Assembly (NCBI RefSeq): GCF_007747655.1
Contig: NZ_CP036274.1
Location: forward strand, 5,890,001-5,954,000
From: Anatilimnocola aggregata
GTDB lineage: Bacteria > Planctomycetota > Planctomycetia > Pirellulales > Pirellulaceae
DNA length: 64,000 nt
Direction of reading: 5' to 3'
Below are positions 1-8,046 of this stretch, one piece after another; the first letter of the stretch is position 1; every line of letters begins with the position of its first letter. Position numbers and translations under genes: made by a program. The notes beneath the pieces were generated by a model that saw only the letters and a program-made list of their open reading frames with translations, was not told the origin of the DNA and did no database searches.

Positions 1-358
1 CAATCCAATCGTTCAGCGACTTGAACTCAGCATCGGTCAGCGGTGTACCTTCTTTCGGCGGCATCTCCCGCGCATTGACTTTCTCCAGCACCATCGCCCA
101 GCGGGCAGCGCTTGTGCTCCCCTTCAAATCGGTATCGAGCGCCAGCAGATCCAGTTCCCCCTCAATCTTTTCCCCATGATGACAATTGCCACACTTCTTC
201 GTGAGTACCGATTTCACCGAACGCTCGAATTCCGCGCGGCTTTCATCCAGTGAAGCAAACTTCAGCTCTTCGGCCGCATAAACCGACGCAATCTGAACCA
301 GGCAAGAATAGCCCAGCGGGAGAAGTAAACAGCTGAGTGTGATGAGGTAGCGTCGCAT
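1..358 (-). CDS. Secreted c-type cytochrome (PSCyt1-like), C-terminus outside window
   Basis: Read from the reverse strand, starting at ATG (358) and running off the left edge. It begins with a hydrophobic signal peptide (MRRYLITLSCLLLPLGYSC) followed by a planctomycete cytochrome C domain with a C-x-x-C-H haem site (KKCGNCHHGEK) and the typical M-P-P-K region that supplies the sixth haem ligand. The gene follows the DUF1549/DUF1553 gene after only 27 bases and looks like the last known member of that operon. In related proteins this domain is followed by DUF1587/DUF1592-type domains, but that part is not visible. The family is exported; its substrate is unknown. Confidence 0.8.
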   Translation of the reverse strand, partial: MRRYLITLSCLLLPLGYSCLVQIASVYAAEELKFASLDESRAEFERSVKSVLTKKCGNCHHGEKIEGELDLLALDTDLKGSTSAARWAMVLEKVNAREMPPKEGTPLTDAEFKSLNDWI

Positions 359-385
359 GACAATAAACACAAACTCGCTGAAAAA

Positions 386-2047
386 TCAGTAGTTAAACCG
401 AAACTCAGCGCTGCACAGCAGCGCCCACGCCAGGTCCCAGGCGAGCGTCTCGCGCTTGGTACTGGAGTCTTTGAGGAAATCAGTAGCAGAGAGTAGTTCC
501 TGCTCCGTGGGAGCCCGGCAGAGGATGTTGCGGTAAGCCTCGCGGACGGCGGCTTCGTCGTCCTTTTGTTTGATCAGTCTCTCGACCAGGTTGCCTTGCC
601 TGGGCTGCAGAGGTTTGCTCGCCAGTGAGTGGTAGGAAAGGAACAATGCCTGCGCGGCGGTTGCCTCAAAGCCCTCGCTCTGGTTACGGAACCGCTGGGC
701 AAAGTCCTGCCAATCGCGATCCCGGCCGAGCTGCATTCGGACTGCAATCGCGAGGGGAGTCTGATCCTTTAGCTCGCGCGCGACCTTGGCTCGTAGCGGT
801 TCGAGACTGCCGCTGGCTTGATGCATACTCAATACCAGTTGCTCCGGTGACAGCGGCTTGAGAACGCCGACGGCATACAACCCCGCGCGAGGTAGCTCCC
901 CGCTGGTCTCCCAGCGAGTCGATCGCAAATAAGTTTCGCTATGCAAGATGGCGGCCATTAGCCGGCGGATGTCAAACCCACTGGCGGCAAAGTCGTCTGC
1001 CAACAGATCGAGGACGGCGGGATGCGTCGCCGGGTTCGCAGTGTGCATTTGATCTACGGGTTCGACCAGACCACGACCGAGTAACTGCTTCCACACGCGG
1101 TTCACGAGCGCCCGCTTGAAGTATGCCGAGTCCGCCCTGAGGGCATACTCCGCCAAGGCTTGCCGCCGGCTGAAATAGGGCGCATCCGGCAGGCCGTCGG
1201 ATCCTTTGACGTACCAAGCGTTCTTGTCCGTGGGGCGCTCTGGTTCGGCAATTTCGTGATTATCCAGGAACAACAGCCGTGCCGACTTTTCTTCCTTTGA
1301 CTTCGTCGTGAACGAGACCTCTCCCTCGGCCCGCTCTTTCACCAACGGAAATTCCCTATACTTTGCCTCCTGAGTGCGGCCGAAAAAGGCAGCCAAGCCG
1401 TAGTAATGATCCTGCTTCAACTCATCGACGAATGGATGATCGTGGCACTTAGCACACTGCAGCTGTAGACCGAACAATCCGGTAGCAACTGCCATCGTCA
1501 TGTTGTCGAGCCGCTCGCCACCATCCCCTCTCAAGCGCAGTGCGAGAAAATACGCGGAGCCTCGCTCCTCTTCGCGAGTGACATCCGGAGCGAGCAGCTG
1601 CCGCGCGATCTCGTTCCACGGGCGATTTTCAGTCAGCGCCGTTTGCAAGAACTGCAGAAAGCCTTCGCGGCCAAAATCGCGTTCCAAGGCACCGCCGTTC
1701 AGCCAATCGTCGAAGACTCCTCGCCAGTAGACAGGGAATTCTTCATGCGCGAGCAGTGCGTCGATGAGCCCATGGCTGCGGTCACTGCCTGGGAGCTCAT
1801 GGAATGCGTCGATCTCGGTCGGAGTAGGAATGCGACCGAGGAGATCGAGATAGATGCGTCGGACAAGTTCGCCATCGGTTGCCCGGGGCGCGGGCTCTAG
1901 AGCTCGTGACTTCAGTGCCGTTGCGATTTCACGGTCAATGCTCGCGCTGATTGACCCCACAACTGCGGGTTCAGCTGCGCAAACCGCCACGCCGCAACTC
2001 ACAACAGCAAGCAGCATCATTCCGTAAATAGTGACTCTTTCCTGCAC
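386..2047 (-). CDS. Secreted DUF1549-DUF1553 (PSCyt2/PSD1) protein
   Basis: 553 residues. A signal peptide (MMLLAVVSCGVAVCAAE) is followed by a DUF1549 domain with its conserved YLDLLGRIPT motif and a haem-binding-type C-A-K-C-H site near residue 200, then DUF1553 in the C-terminal half (RALVNRVWKQLLGRG, LVLSMHQASG). A GTG start at 2047 is chosen because an AAGGG sits 8 bases before it; an ATG lies 9 codons later. These proteins are massively expanded in Planctomycetes and always travel with DUF1501 proteins; their reaction is unknown. It lies 11 bases after the WD40 gene in the same operon. Confidence 0.88.
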   Translation of the reverse strand: MQERVTIYGMMLLAVVSCGVAVCAAEPAVVGSISASIDREIATALKSRALEPAPRATDGELVRRIYLDLLGRIPTPTEIDAFHELPGSDRSHGLIDALLAHEEFPVYWRGVFDDWLNGGALERDFGREGFLQFLQTALTENRPWNEIARQLLAPDVTREEERGSAYFLALRLRGDGGERLDNMTMAVATGLFGLQLQCAKCHDHPFVDELKQDHYYGLAAFFGRTQEAKYREFPLVKERAEGEVSFTTKSKEEKSARLLFLDNHEIAEPERPTDKNAWYVKGSDGLPDAPYFSRRQALAEYALRADSAYFKRALVNRVWKQLLGRGLVEPVDQMHTANPATHPAVLDLLADDFAASGFDIRRLMAAILHSETYLRSTRWETSGELPRAGLYAVGVLKPLSPEQLVLSMHQASGSLEPLRAKVARELKDQTPLAIAVRMQLGRDRDWQDFAQRFRNQSEGFEATAAQALFLSYHSLASKPLQPRQGNLVERLIKQKDDEAAVREAYRNILCRAPTEQELLSATDFLKDSSTKRETLAWDLAWALLCSAEFRFNY

Positions 2048-2058
2048 CGCGACCGCCC

Positions 2059-3099
2059 TTATGTCAATTCATGAAGTTCCACGTTGCCATCCGCTTTGCC
2101 AAGAACCAATTGCCGGCCGTCGGCAGAGAAATCGAGGCCCAGGGAAAAATCGCCCCGCTTGATGCTGCTCAGCAACTTGCCGGGGATGCCTTTTGCTTTG
2201 TTATTCTTGTCTGGTTTGGCCGCGATGGCTTTGACGAGTGCGGCTTCGTCGTATTGCCATAGCTTGAACTCAATCTCGCCCGTCACGAGCAGCGGCAACT
2301 TCGGATGGAAGGCTGTGTCCATTCCGCCTTTTTCGCTGGCGAGCAACCGTCCCTCGGCGACTTCGAACAAATCGACCTGCTCGCCACCCGCTACCGCCAG
2401 CCAGCGTTGGTCATGACTCAGCGACAAGCGATGCACGCCGCTGTGCCGCGGGTTCTGCCCGAACTGATCGTTGGAATTGCCGAAAGTCCACTCGCGCTGC
2501 AGCTCGCCACGAGCAACGTCCCACACCTTGCACTGCCCGTCCTCACCGCCGCTGATGATCTGCTCGCCGGATTTTGTGAAAGCCAGATCGAAGATGGCAT
2601 GCTTGTGGCCGCGCAGCGTATGCAGCAATTTCAAGTCGCTGGATTGCCAGATCTTCACGAGTCCATCAGAGCTGGCGGTCACGAGCTTGTCGCCATCTGC
2701 AGAATAAGCAATCGCCTCCACCCAGCCGTCATGCGCATTGGTTTGCAGGAGGGGATTGTCGCTCGTTTTGCCTTCTTCCCAGTTCCACAATCGAAGCGTC
2801 CGATCGGAGCCGCCGGTTGCGACTATGTTTCCTTGGGGATGCACCGCGAAGCTTCGGATCCAACCGATTTCGTGAGGACAGATCCACGTGCAAGGGACGA
2901 ATTGCGAACCCCCTTTGCCTTTCTGACTCGCTTCGGCAGTCAAGTCGAACAGCGCGAGACGCCGATCCGCGGTTTGAGCGAACACTTTCTGCTCGCGCGG
3001 ATGGAACCGCAGACGGGCCATCGTCAGTGGACCGCGCTTGGCGCCATCGTCGGCGTAAAACGCCTTCTCCACTTTCTTGATTTGCAAAGAGTCGGCCAT
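2059..3099 (-). CDS. WD40-repeat protein
   Basis: 346 residues with several WD40 blades. Clear repeat cores include HPQGNIVATGGSDRTLRLWN, YSADGDKLVTASSDGLVKIW and FTKSGEQIISGGEDGQCKVW, each ending in the W-x-W or V-W-D type strand. There is no signal peptide or membrane segment, so it should be cytoplasmic unless exported with a partner. It sits between DUF1501 and DUF1549/DUF1553 genes, 9 bases after the former, and is surely co-transcribed with them. WD40 genes are common companions of these planctomycete clusters; a scaffolding role is inference only. Confidence 0.85.
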   Translation of the reverse strand: MADSLQIKKVEKAFYADDGAKRGPLTMARLRFHPREQKVFAQTADRRLALFDLTAEASQKGKGGSQFVPCTWICPHEIGWIRSFAVHPQGNIVATGGSDRTLRLWNWEEGKTSDNPLLQTNAHDGWVEAIAYSADGDKLVTASSDGLVKIWQSSDLKLLHTLRGHKHAIFDLAFTKSGEQIISGGEDGQCKVWDVARGELQREWTFGNSNDQFGQNPRHSGVHRLSLSHDQRWLAVAGGEQVDLFEVAEGRLLASEKGGMDTAFHPKLPLLVTGEIEFKLWQYDEAALVKAIAAKPDKNNKAKGIPGKLLSSIKRGDFSLGLDFSADGRQLVLGKADGNVELHELT

Positions 3100-3108
3100 G
3101 GTGTTTGC

Positions 3109-4413
3109 CTAAAAAACTTCGCGCACTGCTTTGCCCAACTTGTCTTCCACGAAAGGAATCGGACGCTCTTCAAACGTCAGTTCCTTGTGCGGCTCAATAC
3201 CAAGCGCTTGATAAAACGTGCAGAACAGATCGTGAATGGTGACCGGCCGGTCGGTTAGTTCGGTGCCTTTGTCGTTCGTTTTGCCGATCATCAGGCCTTC
3301 CTTCAATCCACAGCCGCCAAACGAGAGAGACCAGCACTTCGTCCAGTGGTTACGCCCCGGCGAGCCTTGACCTTGCAAATCGGGAGTTCGGCCGAACTCG
3401 CCCATGAGCACGACGAGCGTGTCCTGCCACAGGCCGCGGTCACGGATGTCGTCAATGAGCGCGCCGACCGCGGTATCGAACTCGGCGTTGATCCACCGCT
3501 GGCTTTGAAACGCCCGCCGATGCTTGTCCCAGGCGAGGCCCGACTGATGCTGCACGCGCACAAAGGGCACGCCCCGCTCCAGCAAGCGGCGAGCGAGCAG
3601 GCAGTCGCGACCGAGGGCCGAATCGCCGTAGCGCTCCAGGTACTTCGCTGGCTCGCGATCGAGCGCGAATAAGCCCTGGTTCTTCAGCAGCCGGCCGACC
3701 TGGGCGAATGAGCTTTCATGCTGGGCAATTAGCTCCGCATCGCGGCCGGCGGCAAACTCCCGTCCTGCGGCCGCTCGCAGCTTTTCCCGCCGCTCGTAAG
3801 TGGCGATTGCTTCCGCGCTTGCCGCCGGCAGATCCTGCGGGCCATTACCATTGCCCGGACAGTTAAGGCCCTGCAAACCAGCTCCGAGATATCCCGCGCC
3901 CGGCACATGGAGTTTGCCGAAGTTGTCGCGTCCCAGCATGACGTATGACGGCACCATCGGATCGGGCGATGGTTGCTCGTGCGCGCAGACCGAAAGCCAA
4001 TGCGGCGCCGGCGCGGTGATCGAACTCGGATTATAGCTCGTTTGCGAAATGTAGCCGGCCTGATCGTGGTCGGCATTGTTGCTCGTCATGCTGCGAATCG
4101 TGATCATCCGGTTCGCCAGCCGAGCCAGGTTCGGCAGAAACTCATCAAAATGAATGCCGGGCAGCGAAGTTGGAATCGAACAATGCGGTCCACCCGTCGG
4201 CATACCTGGCTTGGGATCCCACGTTTCAAATTGGCTCGGCCCGCCGCTCATGAAGATGAGCACAACCTTCTTGCTAGCCCGCTGAGCGGCCGCCGCCTGG
4301 TCCGCGGCAAACAACCGGCCAAAACCGCCAAAGCAGGCGCTCGCGGTAACTGCTCCTTGCAGCAGCACGCGCCGTGAGAAAGCGTGATCGATCGCTTTGC
4401 AGAACGTATTCAT
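3109..4413 (-). CDS. DUF1501 protein with Tat-type signal
   Basis: 434 residues. The N-terminus has a twin-arginine-like motif and hydrophobic stretch (SRRVLLQGAVTASACFGG), matching the exported DUF1501 family, whose fold is related to sulfatases/alkaline phosphatases. Family motifs are visible: FMSGGPSQFETWDPKPG near the start and LVVLMGEFGRTP in the C-terminal third. The ATG overlaps the stop of the GntR gene (ATGA), so the two are translationally coupled. It heads the DUF1501-WD40-DUF1549-cytochrome set. Substrate unknown; sulfatase-like hydrolysis is only a fold-based suggestion. Confidence 0.88.
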   Translation of the reverse strand: MNTFCKAIDHAFSRRVLLQGAVTASACFGGFGRLFAADQAAAAQRASKKVVLIFMSGGPSQFETWDPKPGMPTGGPHCSIPTSLPGIHFDEFLPNLARLANRMITIRSMTSNNADHDQAGYISQTSYNPSSITAPAPHWLSVCAHEQPSPDPMVPSYVMLGRDNFGKLHVPGAGYLGAGLQGLNCPGNGNGPQDLPAASAEAIATYERREKLRAAAGREFAAGRDAELIAQHESSFAQVGRLLKNQGLFALDREPAKYLERYGDSALGRDCLLARRLLERGVPFVRVQHQSGLAWDKHRRAFQSQRWINAEFDTAVGALIDDIRDRGLWQDTLVVLMGEFGRTPDLQGQGSPGRNHWTKCWSLSFGGCGLKEGLMIGKTNDKGTELTDRPVTIHDLFCTFYQALGIEPHKELTFEERPIPFVEDKLGKAVREVF

Positions 4414-5144
4414 CGTTTGCTCCTCTCTGCCCGTCGCGGTGCACCCACAGAGGATGAGCTCCCATGTGGCAGGTGCTTAATGAAGTGCACCTGCCAAGCC
4501 CCAATGTGGGCGATCATTCGCTCTTGCGCGAGCCGGCCGTCGCGGGCTTCGAGCGCAGACAGAATGTTCAGATGCTCCTCCAGCGCCTGCTGCAGCCCCT
4601 CCGGCTCCGTCGCCATGCGGTTGAAGCCTTTGTGCAGCAGGCGATAACGATGAATATCGTGAGCGAGCCGCCGATTGCCGCTAGCCGTCGCAATGGTCGA
4701 ATGAAAGACGTCATCGAACTCCGCCCAGCGAGCCGTCCACGCCTCGCCCCTCGGAGACTGCTGCAATTCCCTGGCAAAATCTTGCAGCGGCAACAACTGC
4801 CGGGCATCCATCCTCGCTGCGGCTAGCTCTGCCGCGGGGCCTTCGAGCAGCTTACGCATTTCGAAGACTTCATACACATCGTCGCTGGTCAGTCCAGCCA
4901 CCCGGGCCCGGCAGTTCCGCTGGCGAACGACGAGCCCATCCTTGGCCAACTGACGCAGAGCGTCATGGACCGGCGTCCGGCTTACCTTCAACTCGCGAGC
5001 GACACCTAGTTCACTGAGCACGGCATCCTGCGGATACTTGCCCGTGAGAATGCCTTCCAACACGCGCTGATACACCATGTCTGCCAGCGATTCATCGCTC
5101 GCTTCCAGAGTGCACCGATCTTCGCTCGCCGCGGCGGTATTCAT
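4410..5144 (-). CDS. GntR-family transcriptional regulator, FCD subfamily
   Basis: Residues about 15-80 form a GntR winged helix (GVARELKVSRTPVHDALRQL, then DGLVVRQRNCRARVAGL). The C-terminal part is an all-helical FCD effector domain starting at VYEVFEMRKLLEGPAAELAA, whose family uses His/Asp residues to bind a metal and a small carboxylate ligand. An upstream in-frame ATG (5165) exists, but 5144 has GGAAT in front of it and fits a transcript starting near 5171. It overlaps the DUF1501 gene by four bases, so it probably controls the operon it heads, including itself. Ligand unknown. Confidence 0.85.
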   Translation of the reverse strand: MNTAAASEDRCTLEASDESLADMVYQRVLEGILTGKYPQDAVLSELGVARELKVSRTPVHDALRQLAKDGLVVRQRNCRARVAGLTSDDVYEVFEMRKLLEGPAAELAAARMDARQLLPLQDFARELQQSPRGEAWTARWAEFDDVFHSTIATASGNRRLAHDIHRYRLLHKGFNRMATEPEGLQQALEEHLNILSALEARDGRLAQERMIAHIGAWQVHFIKHLPHGSSSSVGAPRRAERSKR

Positions 5145-5177
5145 GTTTCTATTCCATGGTCGCATTAACCCGGATGG

Positions 5178-5206
5178 ATGTTACATGAACTGCATGCACT
5201 TGTCAA
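5178..5206 (-). promoter_or_regulatory. Sigma70-type promoter for the gntR-DUF1501 operon
   Basis: On the reverse strand TTGACA (5206-5201) is followed after 17 bases by TAACAT (5183-5178). The spacer holds the palindrome TGCATGCA (5191-5198), a plausible operator for autoregulation by the GntR protein. Seen directly: the hexamers and palindrome. Inferred: use in vivo. Confidence 0.55.
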
Positions 5207-5511
5207 TGGTTTGCATTCTGTTCATCAACTGTCGAAGCGGTTTATCGACAAGATCTGCCACGTCAGAGTGGAGCGCGCAAAACGCGAATTGGCGATTTCT
5301 GACCGGGTTATTATCGAGATCGCTCTCGTTGTCGGGTTCGGTGCCCGCGGCAGTGCAATGCGTACCGTCGAGATGCCGGAACTACCCCCGCAGATCAGAA
5401 CAATAATCTTGCGTTGCACACGGTCAGATTCTTCACCCTAACGTGGACTGAAAGACGGACGATGACTGGCCCGGACCGAGGCAATTGCTTGTCCCGTTTG
5501 CCACTTAATTC

Positions 5512-5537
5512 GCTTCGGTCCGACACACGAATGGCAC
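5512..5537 (+). repeat. Left terminal inverted repeat of the IS4-family element
   Basis: Starts GCTTCGGTCC and ends GAATGGCAC. It matches the reverse complement of 7058-7083 except at three central bases (positions 8-10). Confidence 0.7.
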
Positions 5538-5565
5538 TTAAAACTTGGTAAGCCCTTGAGCCATT

Positions 5566-6972
5566 TCACGTTTGATCTGCGCGCGGTTTTCGCAGGTAGG
5601 CGAAGTTTTTGGCGTGCCTCTTTTTGAGGCGGGGTTCGTAGCGATCCGGTCGATCGGCGACGCAGTGAACGGCGATGGCGTCAAGTAGTTCGTGGTACAA
5701 GCTCAGGCGGTGCGCGGTGTTTTGTTCGCCTTGTAGAGCGATCACCGGTTGAAATGCTTCCAAGGTTTGAATGGCACCTTTGAAGCTGAGCGAACGCGGT
5801 TCGAGCTGATGTTTCTGCGCCGCCTGGGCCAGGATGGTACGAATCAGGTTGTAGGCGAGAATGTGCGTCCACAATTCCTTCCGGACCAGCTCGGGCGTTT
5901 TGCAGCGCAGCACGTCCATCTGCATGGTTTGCTTCAGCGACTTCAGAGCGAGCTCCGCGTTCCATCTCGCGCGATACAGTTCCGCCAACTCGGACGGCGG
6001 GTAAGCAATGTGGTCCAGAAGCGTTGTGGCAATCACGAGGACTCGCACCCGAAAGCCAGGCTGCGACAACTGTATGCGACACTCGCGAATTGTCAGCGAA
6101 TCGGGAAGAGTGTCGTAGGTCTTTCGATCAATGGTTCGTGGCTTCATCGGTTTATTCCAGGTCACGATGTGATCATCGTTTCCGAGACGCTGTCCACGAC
6201 GAAAATCGGTCTTGCGATGTGAGGTGAACCGACAGACGCAATCGACGTTGCGCTGCTTGAGCATCACCAGTTCCGTCCAAGCGCATATCAGCCGATCGGC
6301 CAGCATGATGCTTCTTGGCTGAAAGACCGACCACATTTGACGCAGCAAACCTAACTCACTCTGCCCTTTCCCAGCGTATCGACAGGTGCCCACGTCGAGC
6401 ACGGCGCCGCAAGCCAGTGAGAAGACGACTGCGATGCGCATCAAGGGAACTCTCAGACCCGGCCTCTGCTGTGGCGGCTGCGGATAGGCTTGTTGATTCT
6501 CAAGCGTGTCCGGCATCGAAACCGTCGCACCGTCGAAGATGTAAACGCGTCTATTTTTCCACAACCAACGTGATTCTGCGTTCGTATCGAGTTGCTGTCC
6601 CGTTTACTTCGCAAGCTGTGAGAAGAACTTCTCCGGCAATCGCTTGCGGGCTTGGCAATAGGCGCTGGTTTCTGGAGAGCACGCACGTTCCTTTCGCGCA
6701 ACACGACGCGCAATCAGGCGCGCCACAGCTGCGCGACACGAGTGATCAGCCCTCAGCACCTGGCCCAGAAATACACACAGCGTGACGAGCGGCGTAAAGA
6801 CGCAATCGATCCAACCAATCTTTAACGTTGTCAACGCTTGCTTGATCAACTCCGTGGAGAGGATGTCGCTGAAAGGGAGATTGCCATCCTGTAGGAACTG
6901 ATGCTGCAAGTGTTTTACCTGTTGCCGAAACCTTCCTTGATGGAAATACCGCATTGGATGCCTCCTTGCCAT
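5566..6972 (-). pseudogene. IS4-family transposase with one in-frame stop
   Basis: The N-terminal part (6972-6607, begins MARRHPMRYFHQGRF) and the larger C-terminal part (6603-5566) lie in the same frame and are separated only by TAA at 6604-6606, between FFSQLAK and TGQQLDTNAES. Together they make 468 codons, the normal size for IS4 transposases. The DDE core is visible: YIFDGATVSMPDT with the first Asp, IMLADRL with the second, and the Y-x2-R-x3-E-x6-K signature YRARWNAELALKSLKQ. One point mutation explains the loss; readthrough cannot be excluded. Confidence 0.85.
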
Positions 6973-7057
6973 GATAAGTCTGAATTACAAACTCTCTACG
7001 TAATCAAGGACCCCTTGGCCTATCTCATTTCTAACGAAGCACTTCCGGATGAACTAC

Positions 7058-7083
7058 GTGCCATTCGTGTGTCTAGCCGAAGC
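7058..7083 (-). repeat. Right terminal inverted repeat of the IS4-family element
   Basis: Forward-strand sequence starts GTGCCATTCGTGTGTC; it is the inverted partner of 5512-5537, with three mismatches. Confidence 0.7.
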
Positions 7084-8046
7084 ATGTTGCGTCCTTTAGA
7101 AGATCTTATTTTCCTCTACAAAGACGATGGCTGGGTACCGGTGCATCGATCCGCAGTCCCGTCTCGGGAATGATCGCCTGGAGCAGTTCTACGGCTTTGC
7201 TAAAGACGATACGAACGTAAAGGGAGCAAACCCCGGAAGCCAGTTTCGAGTTCTTGCAGGGAGAAGCCGGTCGGCTGAAGAATTTGGGCCATAGCCTGCC
7301 GAACGCGGCCACCCGGGCAGGATCTGGTAGCAAAATGAAGATCTTTCGCCATTGACCAGCCGCAGCATTCTGTATGTGGCACTGTTCGGCGCGATGTGGT
7401 CGGGTACGCGGCTAGCCTTTTTGCCCCCGCAGTCCCTCTGGGTGTGAAGTGTAGCCAGCACTTTCACCAGATATTGATTGGGGCGACGCAATGACGCTGT
7501 TTATTTCTCGCGTGTGGAGTGCCGCGGCGGTGCGATTTGCCAGCAGGCGACTCGCCCTTCTATGATCGTCCGGCGCACTGTCACAGAACGAAATCTCATC
7601 GTTACTGTTTCTGAAGTCGGTCTTTGTTTGATGCCGGCAACCTTTACCCGCAAATTAGAAGTCTGACTGAGGTCCGCCTGCCACCATTGGAATCGACCTG
7701 CTTTACGCCAGGAAAGTCACTCCCAGCTGGCCGGCTTACCTCTGAAGATCGAAAGCGGCAGCCTGATCTTGCTGTGGAGCGCGACGAACGACGTTGGTCC
7801 GATAGCAGATATGGTCGCCGAAAGGAATCAAAAGCAGTTGGTAACCGACGCGAAGTGTCTCGCGATGTCTAACTATCGCCGAGCCACTCTCCGGTCAACC
7901 GTTGTATGTCGCGGGTTGGTTGCAGCTGTTGGTAGTGAGCAAACATGTTTTTGCAAAGAACTAAATTGTGCGGGCAGATGCGGCTGCGTGAAAGTATAAA
8001 TAACGAACCGCCCCGGCCGCGCGACGCGCTTCAGGAGTAGCCAGGA
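7084..8046. other. About 960 bases without a convincing gene
   Basis: Only short open frames with no recognisable domain or good start are present. Reverse-strand frames between 7106 and 7491 look faintly protein-like (for example RVRQAMAQILQPTGFSLQEL) but are split over two frames, suggesting the remains of a decayed gene beside the IS element. The last 40 bases carry the ribosome site (AGGAG) of the CHAT gene. Confidence 0.5.

Larger units (their letters stand above)
5512..7083. mobile_element. IS4-family insertion sequence, inactive
   Basis: About 1.57 kb bounded by 26-bp imperfect terminal inverted repeats (23 of 26 matching) that enclose a single transposase gene. No duplication of target bases is evident just outside the repeats, so the copy is old or its flanks have changed. 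The transposase has a premature stop, so the element needs a helper or is dead. Confidence 0.75.

Noticed and set aside
2305-3258. Forward 317-codon frame opposite the WD40 gene
   Set aside because: Antisense shadow of a clear WD40 protein; no domain and no ribosome site.
5500-7095. Target-site duplication flanking the IS4-family element
   Set aside because: The bases outside the two inverted repeats do not match over 9-12 positions.
7106-7491. Reverse-strand ORFs downstream of the IS4 element
   Set aside because: Protein-like patches fall in two frames, without start signals or known domains; described as possible remnant only.
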